From Cristatella mucedo (Eukaryota > Bryozoa > Phylactolaemata > Cristatellidae): a DNA stretch of 64,000 nucleotides. The stretch covers positions 124,001 through 188,000 of the forward strand of contig WPIO01000155.1 in NCBI GenBank assembly GCA_009760855.2, in the 5' to 3' direction. Numbering within the stretch: position 1 is the stretch's first letter; each line of letters begins with the position of its first letter. The notes under the pieces are model-generated. The model ran no database searches. It saw only the letters and a program-made list of their open reading frames with translations, and was not told the origin of the DNA. Positions 23,136 to 34,844 of the stretch are shown here, one piece after another. The translations under genes were made by a program, and so were the position numbers.

Positions 23136-23670
23136 TTGCTGCTGCTCACACTTTGTGTCACTCTGAATTTAAAGCACCGTCTGTCGAGGCAGCAATGTGG
23201 GCCGCCCAGTAGTGAACCACTTGTCTGGTAGGCCTTCACTGTCCGAAAACGGTTCGAGGCTGTTCTAGTCTCATTGTAGAGCTTTTGGTCTGCCTACGAT
23301 CTCCTACGATCCGGCTCCCCGCCCACCAGTGTCAGGTTTTGACCAGTGTCAGGCTGTCGCTGAGTGACCCAGCACGACCGGGCTACCGCGCTGACTGTCT
23401 CGAAAGTCTTTTCTCATCCTCACGGAGGCTTGTTCGGCGAGATGCTTGGATCCGGTCGCTTGAGTCGGGCTTCCTTCATTTGGACCCACCTGCTCCTTGT
23501 TCTAAGTGCTGTCTCTTCATCGGGCATGCGCATAGTGACCCATCCATCCTCCCCTTCCTCTCCCTGGCGGGGGAGGGGGGGGGGAGTCGCTGCTGCTTTG
23601 CTCAGGGGTGGGACCTGTGAGGGGCGCGTGCCGGCGGCGCACCTGCAAGGTTTGAACGCGCGTGCCGCAG

Positions 23671-23849
23671 GTCGGGTCGCGTGTCGAAGCCGCCGAAGCA
23701 CATGGTGAAGGACTACAAGCACATACACCCACTCGACTGGGACGAGGACTACGACGACTCGGACGGTGGCTACTCGGACTTCAAGCACAGCGGCGGTGAG
23801 CGGGAGGACGGCGACTCGAAGGACAGCATGGACGCTTCCATCTACTCGG
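23671..23849 (+). CDS. ZNF839: ZNF839-like, coding exon 2 (RSGRVSKPPK box and acidic patch)
   Basis: The acceptor is GTGCCGCAG|G, and the first base completes AGG (R226). The exon reads SGRVSKPPKHMVKDYKHI, then an Asp/Tyr-rich stretch DEDYDDSDGGYSDFK, and ends TAC TCG G|GTGAGT. The RSGRVS-PP motif next to an acidic DSD..YS patch is a recognisable ZNF839 feature. The donor is strong, and the out-of-frame openings on both strands here are shadows of this GC-rich exon. Confidence 0.8.
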
Positions 23850-24164
23850 GTGAGTACAGTTACAGTGCTCACCTCTCTCGTCGTCGTGAGGGGTGATCGC
23901 CTAGATCTTGAACCCCAGACGTGTGCTGCAGTGCTTTGGTGGCTGTCACGTTTTATGGCTGCTGCGTCTAAACGTGCCTTTGCCCTGTCCCTACCCTCCG
24001 CCTGCGTCGGCTTCCTGCTTGCTCTACCCGAGTGTGGCAGTGCATGCCATGCAGACGGCTGCCGTGTGCTGCTACCATGCACTTGGGGACGTTGCCCTGC
24101 TTGGGAACGTTACTCGGTTTGCGAAAATGCTCTGGAGCTGCCACTGAAGTGTTATTGCCTCAGG

Positions 24165-24345
24165 TCTTAGCACAAGGGTAAGATGCTCACACCTCTCAAT
24201 ACACTTCACGACCCGGGTCGTGGGTTAGAGTCCTGCAGCGGGCAGTTGTTTATTGCTAGCTTCAAGCCGCAGAGGGGGAGTACTGAGGTTCTCCTGCCGA
24301 TGTATAGCTGAGGCTGTTGGGTCAGCCAGCAAATACTTGTTTACT
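24165..24345 (+). mobile_element. Divergent SINE in intron 2
   Basis: The head has GTAAGATGCTCAC and a B-box-like GGGTCGTGGGTTAGAGTCC near 24212. The body CGGGCAGTTGTTTATTGCTAGC follows, then GAGGCTGTTGGGTCAGCCAG. The layout matches the tRNA-derived SINE but with many substitutions. Confidence 0.6.
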
Positions 24346-26480
24346 TTTTCTTCACTATCGTGAGTCACTACATCTCCCACCTGCTTAGGCTGGGCCTGCT
24401 CAACTGCTGTCGAATCCATATTGCCCTGCTCACTCGAGAATGCGATTGGTTGGTCGTTAAGGCTACACCTGGCTGGTTCTTTATACAGGTGACTGGTTGT
24501 TTAGCCTCCATCCACCAAGTCGGAAACTGCTGTCCTTCCATTACAGATTTTTGGTGTCTCGTGGGTCTGCACTGCCCGTGTGGCTGCACGATTAAGGTGT
24601 GGATGTATGACCTAGAAAATTCAGCGAGAATTTAAGGGTTGCCCTTGATGCTCACTCTTAACTAACCTGTCGAAGGCTGTGTTCTGAAATGTAATAAGCT
24701 GTGTGCTGAATGCAGCTGCTACTCACAGTAACTCAGTTGAGCCTGGCTTTGTGACATGATGTAGTCTTGGTCAAATATGATGCTTAAATGACTTGCCTCG
24801 TCTTAAAACCTCTTTGCCCTGTTTCCGGACCTTGAGGTTTTCTTGGATGTTTGTACATAATGAATTCTGTAGTCTTTTGTGACTTATGGACTAGCTAGAG
24901 TGTGCAGATCTGTAACCCGATCCTTACTGTCAATTACATCTGCCCCACGTGTTAGACACACTTGAATTGGCATGTCCAACTGGGTAATTAGCCCAGTGGG
25001 GGATGGGCTTGTCTCAGATACAGCCAGCAAGTTTTAAACCTTCTTCATTTAAAACATTGCACATTAGAATTTCTTTTCCAATCTGTATTTCTTTTCATAC
25101 CAAGGTTTCCAGATGTGTTTGAAGGAATTGTGCAGGCCGAGTTTGCTGTTAGCAGTTGGCGGGGGGGGGGGGCTGGGGCACGGCAGCTGTGATTAGGGCT
25201 GGCGTGTCAGATCGTTCTAGCCCTCGACTGCTGCTTCTGTCGTCCGTCGGGTCGTAGCATGACAGTTGCTACCTTGACCAGCTGTGTCTCTGGTCGTCGG
25301 TCAGGGCAGCTGCTTTAGCTGTGCTCTCATGCCCACCCCATCATTTGAGGCTGTGCCACATTTTCAAGAGGTCGTTTTTCTGCCTTTGAGACATGCAAAT
25401 AGGGGCTGCCACCTGCAGTTACAACTCCGCTCAGCATTGATGTTACGAGACATGCATGCCACGGGTCTTTGCACGAGATGAAGTGCAGTTTTCTTATACC
25501 GAACTCTTTAGGTCTTGCCGCTCTTCGGATCATGGACAGTGTTGGTGCAAGCATGCATGAGAGAGCAAGCATGCCAGGAGGCACGGGAGCCCTTTTTTAT
25601 TGCACTTTATTGCACAACCTAGTATTCTAAACCAGTTTGATCATGCCTCGACTTCCTTAACTGTATTTGCTTGTGCCTATGGTCAGCCGCTTCATTATAT
25701 TAGCACTATGAACTCTTTTTCATCAGATTCTCTAGGCTTCAGTTCCCAGGTTATTCTCAGTAAGTTAGCGGCTTGCGCTCTTTCTTGTTGTGTTAGACGA
25801 CAGACCATTACGCTGGATGGCATTGGTCGAATGCTGCGTGGCATTGGTCGAATGCGGCTGCCAGTCGGAGCAGGCTGTCCAGGTTTTGGGGTTCATGCTT
25901 TCGACAAGCTGGGGAGTGCTAATAACATTTAATAGCCATAGAGTTGTAATATGGCAGCTTCATGGTGCCTAGCTCTTTTACTGACCAGAAAAGCAGTAAC
26001 TGGCCACTTTGGGGAACAGACCCATTAGGTGGGCTTCACTACGTCTACATTGAAATAAAGATTCACTTTCACAGGATGGATTATCCAAGATTATGATAAG
26101 GCCGATTAGGCGTGATGCTGCTGTGGATGACTGCAAACTCTAGATTGATCAATCGGTTGCATAGACGTGCCAAAAAATGCATTCCTCATGCCAAGTATGC
26201 TTAAGTAAAAAAGAATTCGGCCATTGCTCATATAGAGATAGTGATTTGATGAACTGACATGACGACGTCCACCCAACCTACTAGCAGTCTGAGTAAGTTT
26301 CAGCCATATTGTGCCACCGAAATTGCTGAAGAGCAGTCGAGCTTACCGTGGCAAGTTGAGTACTGCAAACTCTCACCTAATGAGTAAAATCCTGGAAACT
26401 TCAGCTCAGGCTGCTAATTATTTTTCAAAACCCGGCTTTGTTCTTTTGGAACAGTATACTGCCAACCAGGATGCACGTAT
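24346..26480. other. Intron 2 sequence without recognised elements
   Basis: No splice-supported exon fitting the phase-1 junction and no family repeat was recognised. A run of eleven G occurs near 25161-25171. Tandem copies of TGGCATTGGTCGAATGC lie at 25818-25853. Confidence 0.4.
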
Positions 26481-26482
26481 AT

Positions 26483-26578
26483 GGTGAGCCGTAATGGCCC
26501 ACTAGGTAAGGCGGTTGCTTTTCACGAATTCAGCTGTTAAATCAGCTACTATTTAATTATTTTTATTTATTTATATTT
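26483..26578 (+). mobile_element. Internally deleted SINE
   Basis: The tRNA-like head (GTGAGCCGTAATGGCCCAC through GGCGGTTGCTTTTCACGA) joins directly to the tail (CAGCTGTTAAATCAGCTA). B box and body are missing, about 115 bases compared with full copies. Confidence 0.75.
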
Positions 26579-26924
26579 GCCACAACAAAGTTGTCCCAAA
26601 ATATTCCTATGGTGCTGCTTTTACAGCAGAACACTTGATATAAGAGTTGTTCAGTATATTTTGCAACAATTCACGTATATCTTTATTGCTTTAGCTATGC
26701 ATGACGAGTTTTTAGGGTACTTGAAATGCCAAATGTTTGATCTTTAGGATTACTTATCTGCAAAAGAATGCCGGCACCCTGTGCTGTTGCCAACCTTTTT
26801 CTTTTAGTGTTTAGAAAAATTGAAGCTAAGACAGCGGGAACCGAATTCAGTGAATGCTTCTGGGTACATTATTTAATTTGTATTATAATACCCAGAAAGA
26901 AAATATATTAATGGCAAATAATAC

Positions 26925-27060
26925 TGATACTATTAAAATAAGTGTTTAATACAGCCCTCTAAGAGATCTTTACCTAGGCGCTGCACAACTAGCTGCGAGA
27001 GGGCCACAAGATCTGCATCATGCTTAGACAAGCATGCAAAAGCACACAAGAAGGCCCTTG
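26925..27060 (-). mobile_element. Tail of divergent LINE type C in intron 2
   Basis: AGCCCTCTAAGAGATCTTTACCTAGGCGCTGCACAACTAGCTGCGAGAG, then TGCATGCAAAAGCACACAAG-like sequence, matches the layout of the tail at 14540-14700. Confidence 0.45.
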
Positions 27061-27574
27061 GAACCACTGGTTTGTAGGATCCTTGGTTAATAGCATGCAC
27101 TGAATCATGGCCAGTGTCACTTCTAGAGTGCATCCACAAAAAATTCAGCCAAACCACCTCTTGATCTGCAAAAGGCCCCTAAGGGTCAGAACTTGCAGTA
27201 TTCTGAGGCTAAGCCTTTTGCTATTGAAGATTAGAATCGTGGGAATGATTTTAGCATTTCAACTCGTTTTTTTTAAGTAGCAAGTTCATAAAAGTAGGAT
27301 TCAGCATAAAAATCGACATGCCTTAGCTCAAGATGGCTGCTACCTTGAGGCCAACAGTTGGTACTCAGCGAGAGGTGAGAGGGAGGCTAGCCTTTGTCAG
27401 TCGGTGCCTGGGTTCCACTGTGCCGCTCTACTTACTGGTCTGCGAGCTTGTGAGGTTCCACCAGGGGAAGCTGCACTAGCTGCTGACACTGGTGCCTGGC
27501 TCCTACCTGTCGGTGCCCTGAGGCATTTCACTCGCTGCAATGATCAGTGTGTAGCTGGAGTCTGGTTTTGGTAG

Positions 27575-27733
27575 GTCATTGTCATTCGTCCTTCGTGTGC
27601 ATGTACCTGGTTGTGCTATGCCTGATGCTTTCGGATGTTACAACCAAACATTTGGTAATGCTTTATAGGCGGCATCTTTTAAGTATCACGAAAGAGATTG
27701 AGTTCTTTGAGGGTCCTATGCAAATGTATCATT

Positions 27734-27770
<37 letters not shown>

Positions 27771-27772
27771 CC
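27575..27772 (+). mobile_element. LINE-A-related 3' tail with ATT repeats
   Basis: The stretch with GTTACAACCAAACATTTGGTAATG matches 52955-52985 of another LINE-A-like copy. It is followed by a shortened hairpin (AAAGAGATTGAGTTCTTTGAGGG) and a 36-bp ATT run at 27736-27771. Confidence 0.65.
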
Positions 27773-27789
27773 AGTTACTTCAGTTTCTG

Positions 27790-27905
27790 CAAGCATTAGC
27801 CTAGGTATCTCTTTTCACAGTTTATACTCCCTCTCTGGTTGACGTAATCATCCATCACGGTCAAGGTTTTCGAGTCTATGCAGATACATTTATCTCTGCT
27901 ATATA
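27790..27905 (+). mobile_element. LINE-A RT fragment
   Basis: The + strand reads LFTVYTPSLVDVIIHH and GFRVYADT, the region ending in the RT YADD box (here YADT), so the catalytic motif is already damaged. Confidence 0.6.
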
Positions 27906-27914
27906 TTTTATTTT

Positions 27915-27990
27915 AGTAATATATATATATATATATATTATATATTTAAGATTGGTTACCCTCCCGTGGTTAATATATATATAATATATC
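27915..27990. repeat. AT-rich repeat enclosing a short Tc1-like duplicate
   Basis: Two TA tracts (27915-27945 and 27972-27990) flank GATTGGTTACCCTCCCGTGG. That sequence is nearly the same as 28622-28645 in the Tc1-like remnant, so a piece of that element appears twice. Confidence 0.6.
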
Positions 27991-28254
27991 ACTCAGATGA
28001 AAAAGTATTTATTGGTCTGGATTTTCTTGATTAGCAGCTTTTCCCGGCCCCTCACAGGACCTGAGCCTGAATTTAGGTTCTGTCTAATCAATGCTACATG
28101 ATTTGGACAATAAGCTTAAAATTGGCCAAAACCTCGAAGCTCACTATAAAGAAATGGCAGTTTTTGGCCAAGTAAAAGCATCGAGAAACGACCCCTTCAT
28201 CAGCTCGTGCTTGCACTTGAAGGCTCGGTAACAGCCAGAATTGTAAAGTTAATC

Positions 28255-28870
28255 CATTGGGCATTATTTATTTTGGAGGAGCAGCCTACCTTTCATGCAG
28301 AAGGTTGCCGAATTACCAAGCAGGCAGGGATAAAATGAGAAATCTTGGTGTGCTTCGGCCACCCAACATGGCCCGATCGCCTAAATGCTTACAGCCAAGT
28401 GTTAAATCAGTGGAGAAAGTTGCCATGGTATGGATGGGTGCTTAGGCTTCAATTGCAGTTAAGTCCTGCATTGCTAAGAAGGCATTATAACCCAAGACAT
28501 TCTGCAAATAGTCGGACTCTCAAATACAATGGCACTTCGTGTACTAAATTTTATTTTCTAACACGGCAACGACCCAACACACACTAATGCCAAACCTAAA
28601 GTAGTTTTATCGATATATTGAAGACCGGTTACCCTCCAGTGATTGATATGGAGTGGTGGTCAGTCTACCGACCTTGACCCTGTCCAGCATTTATGGGATG
28701 AGGTCGAGCAGCAGTTATGGCAACTGACACTGGCTCCTTATCAAATAACTGACTCCTTATCATATCCACACATGAGCTTTTTTGTACTTTTGCAACGAGT
28801 CTGGGTAGCATGATGCCAATGTTTGCAAGCGTTTCTTCAGACAGCAGCATGAGATATTTTCTGAAACTAC
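28255..28870 (+). mobile_element. Tc1/mariner transposase remnant in intron 2
   Basis: The + strand shows, in shifted frames, a VAMVWMGA stretch (the VMVWG region, about 28420), GNDPTHTNA (the NDPKHT block holding the second catalytic Asp, about 28563) and QSTDLDPVQHLWDEVEQQL (the SPDLNPIEHLWD block, about 28657-28712). The third catalytic Glu of the DDE triad is replaced by Gln (PVQ for PIE), and stops interrupt it, so it is inactive. No terminal inverted repeats could be assigned. Confidence 0.65.
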
Positions 28871-29564
28871 ATGTGAGCAGGCAGCCGCCATGAACCGCTG
28901 CACCAGATCATCATCATGCACCAGATGCATCAAAATACTTTTTGTGTTTGAGTTTAAATGAAATATATATGTGCGTGCGTGCATGCGTATTTTATTCGTT
29001 CAGCACCCTAATATAACTTATTCTCTATCGAAGCTATACACATGTTGTTGAATTATTAACCTTAATTGCTAACGCCTATTGTGCTGTCTTCTATCGAGCT
29101 GACTGTCAAAAAAAGGTTTCTGTCAAAGTTGGGCATGGCCCCTCAACCTCTGGTTACCAGCCTAGTGCTCTACGAGTTGAGCTTTCGACACCACTTTTCA
29201 TCCCGAGTTTAAAATAGTGGACATTGTTATCATCAGTTTAGATAATGTTCAACAATCTTGTGATGTTTAGTGTTGAATGTGGTGCCATTTGCTGTCAGCA
29301 CAATAAACGGAAGTATTTTCCTCTTGCTTTTTCTACGATTTTCTTAGAAAAATTCAAGGAAGTTTCATCATTATTCTCACTTATAAACACTTTTTGTAGT
29401 TGCCTGGGTTGGCTTAAAAGCCACTTTGACATGGTGCTGCATTGCTGCCTGTCTGTTTTTCACTTAATGATGCATTATCAGGATGGTGTGCTATAATTCG
29501 TACAGCATGCTCTTTGATACTGATATCTCAAAAGTGCTATTTTGAGTATGCATCGTGCTTGCAG

Positions 29565-29750
29565 ACTCTCACAAGAAAGTTTGGAAATGTCGTTCTTGCA
29601 ACAAGTCGTACATTGGCCCCGGTGGCCTTGGCCGTCACTATCGGCTGCAGCCAAATCATGGATGTCTGAATGATCACCTCACAAATGGCCAGCCCACAGC
29701 CCTTTTTGCCGACGGGACCGGTGCACCACTGTTCCAGCAAGCTGGTCAAG
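29565..29750 (+). CDS. ZNF839: ZNF839-like, coding exon 3 (C2H2 zinc finger)
   Basis: The acceptor is GTGCTTGCAG|AC, completing GAC (D286). The exon encodes WKCRSCNKSYIGPGGLGRHY, a C-x2-C-x12-H-x6-H finger with C294, C297, H310 and H317. This is the diagnostic single finger of ZNF839. A Gly/Thr-rich linker follows to QQAGQG. It ends CAA G|GTAGTC, a weaker donor, but the phase fits exon 4. Confidence 0.82.
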
Positions 29751-29854
29751 GTAGTCAATAACCTAAGCCGTGCTGTGGCTTTGGGCCACCATGCTTGTGA
29801 CACTTGGACTGCTCTTGTGCACAAGCGCTAGAGAACTGATGTGCTACTGGTTAC

Positions 29855-29945
29855 TATGATAATAATAATAATAATGCACTTGATAAAGCACCCTCAGAGA
29901 CCTCTATCTCTTTCTAGGCACTTTACATTTGCTGCATGAAGCTTC
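29855..29945 (-). mobile_element. LINE-A 3' tail fragment
   Basis: ATAATAATAATG then CACTTGATAAAGCACCCTC and the minus-strand hairpin, with about 15 bases more. It has no coding part. Confidence 0.75.
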
Positions 29946-29969
29946 TCTTGGTTGTAAGCTTAGCAGGTC

Positions 29970-30052
29970 TTAATAATAATGATAATAAATGTATATAGCA
30001 CCCTCAAAGAACTTAGTCTTTTTCTAGGCACTTGACATGTGCTGCAAAGAAA
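29970..30052 (-). mobile_element. LINE-A 3' tail fragment
   Basis: A second, more diverged tail (ATAATGATAATAAATGTATATAGCACCCTC) follows the preceding one within 30 bases. Two independent tail-only insertions are side by side. Confidence 0.65.
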
Positions 30053-30054
30053 AG

Positions 30055-30297
30055 GGTACTAGCTGGTTTAGCAGGCTCTTTTTGTATAGCAGCAGAAGAG
30101 CCTTAAAGGCTATCACCACAGCAGCAGAAGAGCCTTAAAGGCTATCACCACCGCTTGATGTGGCAATAAAAGATTGCCCACTGCATGATTTGAAACCACG
30201 ACCTCGGTCACGAGGTCGTGGGTTCGAATCCTGCACGGGAAAAATCTCTTGAAGAAAAACCACCTTACCTGGTGTACCATCACGACTTGCCAAAAGG
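30055..30297 (-). mobile_element. SINE with internal tandem duplication and palindromic B-box region
   Basis: The minus-strand SINE body segment (CAGCAGAAGAGCCTTAAAGG...) is present twice in tandem (30090-30120 and 30121-30151). Further on, ACGACCTCGG / CACGAGGTCGTGGGTTCGA (30198-30228) puts a forward B box inside a minus-strand element, so this part was inverted or duplicated. The head ends near 30297. Confidence 0.75.
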
Positions 30298-30374
30298 AAG
30301 CATGGTGAAATGATTAATGGCATCATGCTCAATGACAACAAGGTTCAATGATAACAAGCATTACATGTTGGAGG

Positions 30375-30815
30375 TTAACAGGTTATGTATCTCCGTCAGT
30401 AACTCCACAAAGTCATAAATACCATGTGGGTGTTACGCAGGAGAGTTTTGTATAGCGCACTCACAGCCTAAGCGGCTTTCGGTACGCATTCGGTAGCCAA
30501 CAGACTTCGTCTCACGCAACAAAGAGAAAGTGGGAAGCATAGCAGAGTTAGGAGAGCAGTTGAGGTAATGAGTAGCATAGAAGTAGCAGTTCAGGACCGC
30601 TGAAAAAGATGTGCCATAGTCGGCAGTTGGAGAGTAGATGTCATTGCGTAAGAATTGTGGAAGCGAGTTCCACAGTCTAGGACCTGCAGAGCTAAAGCTT
30701 CTGTCGCCAACTGTCTTTAAGCGGAGGAATGGGACAGCTAATTGATTGTCCACATAGGACCTGAGGGTGCGAACAGGCTGAAACTAATGCAGCAGTTCAG
30801 CTAGGTTAGAGATGA
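30375..30815 (-). mobile_element. LINE-B 3' fragment
   Basis: The minus strand starts at GTATCTCCGTCAGTAACTCC, the same 3' end as at 59980. A 106-codon frame (30753-30433) encodes the C-terminus (DNQLAVPFLRLKTVGDRSFS and KSVGYRMRTESRLGCECA). It is 5'-truncated at about 30815. Confidence 0.8.
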
Positions 30816-30829
30816 CATGCACAGGGTCA

Positions 30830-30930
30830 TTCAGTATAATAATAGCAATAATAACAATGCACTTGATAAAGCGCTTTCAGAGTACTTAATCTCTCTCTAG
30901 GCGCTTTACATTTGCTGCAAAGGGAGTATG
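30830..30930 (-). mobile_element. LINE-A 3' tail fragment
   Basis: Minus-strand hairpin and tail abutting the truncated end of LINE-B. Confidence 0.75.
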
Positions 30931-31309
30931 TCGATCTGTCAGTCTAGCAGTTTGCATCAGCATATATCTCGATCCGTCGTCGTTTGCACTGTGCTGCAAA
31001 CTCGGCACAGACCTGAGAGCCCCAAAATATTGCTGCCTTGTGTTTAAGGTTAGCTTATCTAAGCGAGCAGCCTTGGTCTGTTTGAATGCTTTGGTGACCG
31101 ATTTTACTTGCTGAGTGTGGCTTGTAGCGTTTTTCAGCATTAAAAGCGTGAACTAATTGGTAAACACTTCATCTTACTTCTTTTCATAAAAATCTGATAC
31201 TGAAACCTTTTAAGGAACTACTGATATTACTAATTTTAGAACTTGCTTAAAACATGCTTTAGGAACTCGCTTACATAGCAGCTTCTATAGTGAGTGCAGA
31301 AATGCTAGC

Positions 31310-31488
31310 GGTTAGCCGTGATGGCAAGCTAAGGTAATGTGGCTGCTTTCTATGACACCAGTCCCGTGGTCGTGGGTTCGAATCCTGCGGTGGGTGACTC
31401 TTTATTGCCGCTGCAAGCTGTGGTGTTAGCCATAAAGGCTCTTCTGTTGATGTACAAAAGAGGCTGTTAAATCAGCTAGTATTTTTTT
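31310..31488 (+). mobile_element. tRNA-derived SINE, near full length, in intron 3
   Basis: The head is GCCGTGATGGCAAGCTAAGG, the B box is GGTTCGAATCC near 31375-31385, and the body and tail GAGGCTGTTAAATCAGCTAG end in a T run. Confidence 0.8.
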
Positions 31489-33585
31489 TTAATTTTGTCG
31501 TTTCATAGGAGTTGTAAAGTTATCGCTGGGCTGCTTAATGCGGAGTGTAGGTTCTGCTTTTGCTGAGGCTCGCATGAGTAGGATCTATTCAAGTAAGGGT
31601 CTATTGAGTCGAATGCACCATACTGCACCACTGTTTGCCTAGTCGCTAGCAATTCGTACAGACCTGCTCAACAACCAGATAGCAATGGCCTCTGGGTCAC
31701 ATGATTAACCTTGGCATCAAGCAGGCTGTCGGGGAACTGAATGCATAATCTATTTTGCATACGGTCTGGTATTATTAATTCTCTATTAGTTGAGGAAGAA
31801 CATCTTGAGCTAGCCACTGCGCCCTCCCCCCTTCAAACAGCATGTTGCGCAACACTTGTGGTGCTTGGTGTAGTAGGCTCAGAGAAAAGGTTCAGTGAGA
31901 GCTCTGCTCCGCTCCGCCAATCCACCCTGAGGTGACATGCCTGGTGGCACACACATGGCCCTTCATTCAGCTTTCCTTTAACTGGCTGCCCGTGATAAGT
32001 TCACAGTCTGGCCCCCTCCCCTCTGGCTAGGTCTTCTTTAAGATCTTGCTGCTTGCCAGCAGACGTGGAAGGCAGCAATGTTACGGATAGTGCATCCTGT
32101 GGTGATGGGGCAGGAAACGGGTGTGCTCTGCTCTTGTGTTCCTTACTTGGCATGCCAACAGGGTTGCAGCACTGATGCACATATCCGCCTTGAAAGGAAC
32201 GTCTCTTTTTGGGGGCGGGTGTGGTATGATCGACCCCTTGAAATCTTTATTTGTCCATCCTAAGCTGCGTTTACACCGCAGACTTTTCTCCTGGCAGACA
32301 CCAGCTTTCCTCCTAGTTAGGACGTTTACACGACAGATTTAGTTCCACCCACGGCAGATGTAATGGCCGACTTAGTCCTGCCCACTGCTTGTGCTCTAGT
32401 CCAGGAGGCTGATATGAAAGAGGGTTCTCCGAGACGACAAGCCAACATGGGCAGAAGTTGAATTCGCTGCAGCAGTCATTATTATAGAGAAGTATGAGAT
32501 GAATATAAATAAAAAGAAGGCATTTTAAAAAAGCTTTTCGGGAAAGGGAGCGGTACCAAGTCATGTCCGCCGCTACGCATGTGTCCCGGTGTATAGTGCC
32601 AAGTAATGTTCCCCACTACGGGTTTGTTGGTGGATTAGATGCACAGATGCACGGGGTATGCTATTTAGAAAAAGCTGAAGCATTGGTTGCAATGCTTAAG
32701 CATCCCATATTCAAGGACTTGCTCTGAATGCCTTCATATAACTTGGGCCTGCGAACGTCAGCCATTTTTATTTTGGCCGTGGGGTGTATGCAATGAGTCC
32801 TAGAGTTTTGATTGGTCGGCTGGACAGATTCTCCTGCTGATGAGTCTGTAGACTTGGCTTATCTCCCCCAACATGTTGTGACGTATGATGATGTGGTAGC
32901 CCAAATCTGTGGGAAATCTGTCCAAAATCTGTGCGTATGTCTGACGTGTAAACGTAGTTTTATTGGTCTCGCCCTCCTTTTAGATCATAATCAGTAGGTC
33001 AGACTCACCACATGGCATGTATGCACTGCAACTGAGACTCAAGTAAACATATGCTCCTGCTGCTGTTTCGGCTGCTGCTAGATGCTGAAGTGACATAATT
33101 CATAGAGCACACTGGTTGTGTATCTATCAAGGTGCTTATTGATACGAGATTGATTCCTGCTGGAAGCTGCTGCTAAGCTGCATTTTATTGCTTTAGCTTG
33201 CTACGACTGCAGGATGGGCTTGCTGTCAGTCACATCTGAAGTCTCCCTAGTGTTAGGTGACATGGTCAGGCTGTGATGCTTAGGCCATCATAAAAGTAGT
33301 GCTCTCATGTGGCAAATTGCTTACTGCAAGGAGGCTGCTGCTATTTCCATGTTTGCACACCAACTTAGTAACAATCGATGGTATTTCTACTGTGATCCTT
33401 GACCGACTGAAAGAAAATTAACTTAACTTGGGTAAAAGTGAATATTTTCAGGACACCGAAGGCTTGAAAGAATACGAATCAAGTAGTAGTCAGTCAATCG
33501 ACCTTTAGTTGTTATTATTATTATTAGAAGTATAATCCATTGGTACATCCAGCTAGGCAGTTGCATTTCTATGAGGATGTGATGC
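31489..33585. other. Intron 3 sequence without recognised elements
   Basis: Short frames only. No splice-supported exon of the right phase and no family repeat was recognised. Confidence 0.4.
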
Positions 33586-34048
33586 TATGAAGAAATCTTT
33601 CGAAAGCGTGAGTGTGTCCGACCAGGCTAAACATTGTAACACCCGCTTTTCGGAATCTAGTTGTTATATATACCTCGTACGATTTTTAAAAAAGCCTTTA
33701 GAGACCCTGTCTTTGGTTCGTACAAATCACTCCCGACTTGCGTCGCATCTCCTGACTTGTCCACATTTAAAAAGAAACTAAAAACACATCTTTATCTGCC
33801 AGCATTTAGTGGGCCCCTGTGATTCGTCCTTTATGTGCGTATGCATGCTGATGCTGTGCATGCTGCCGCTAACTGCACTCACATGCTGACCCTGTGCATG
33901 TCACCCCTAACCATGTTATTCCTGTTTATTGATCATGCTACCACTAACCATGCGACCGCGCTTCCTTTGCAGCAAATGTAAAATGCCTAGAAAGAGATTA
34001 AGTTCTCTGAGGGCGCTATATGAAATGCATTGTTATTATTATTATTAT
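33586..34048 (+). mobile_element. LINE-A 3' fragment in intron 3
   Basis: The + strand reads the end of the coding region in broken frames (HCNTRFSESS, then the TFKKKLKTHL block). It continues through the 3' untranslated part to the hairpin and an ATT tail at 34030-34047. Confidence 0.75.
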
Positions 34049-34073
34049 GTCAGAGCCCAGAAGCAACTGTAGG

Positions 34074-34197
<124 letters not shown>

Positions 34198-34404
34198 GTA
34201 TCTTAAGCATCTGTCTCTGTTTTTGGGATAACAAAGCGGACGATGTCATGAGCCTATTGTTTCTCCTTTGTTTATAGTATGACTGGTACCTTGTGGTAAG
34301 CACTTTGCCTTGAGTTTGTGGGACTCAGTATTTTCGAGACTCGATCGATCGATTTGTCAAAGCCATTCGCACTTGGTTGTTATTATCAAGGAGTGCCGCT
34401 ATAG

Positions 34405-34440
34405 GTGTGCGCGTGTGTGTGTGTGCGCGCGCGCATGTGG
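34405..34440. repeat. (GT)n/(GC)n alternating tract
   Basis: GTGCGCGTGTGTGTGTGTGC then GCGCGCGC, an alternating purine-pyrimidine tract of the kind that can adopt Z-DNA. Confidence 0.8.
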
Positions 34441-34844
34441 ACGCGCAGCAAGCTATCAAGTGCATGGGGACTTGGCTTCATATGTCTCTTCTTGGTGTCG
34501 AACCCAACAGTAATTCAATTGAAACTTGAGTGCTTGCCTGTCGATATAATTGCTGTGAGCTGAACATCAATATGTTCAGCCAATTTGTAGCGCTGCATAG
34601 CACAAAGTTGTGCCGATCGTGGCTGCTGGTAGTGAAGCTCTGGCCATCCATCTGGGGATTGATCCCGGGGCAGCTCGGGCTCTTGCCTCTTGCTAGACTT
34701 GCTCCCTCTGCTTGGTTACTCATGGCTGCCAATGGCAGCAGGCTCCTGCTCCTGCCTCATTGGTGTCACTTCGTTTGTTAGTCAACTGCTTCCGAGTCGG
34801 TGCCTTTGTTCTTTTGGTCCAATCACAGCACGTTGTTTCCACAG

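Noticed and set aside
23420-24082. A 220-codon minus-strand frame opposite exon 2 of the ZNF839-like gene.
   Set aside because: It mirrors the GC-rich coding exon and flanking intron. The + strand has splice sites, phase and family motifs, while the minus frame has none.
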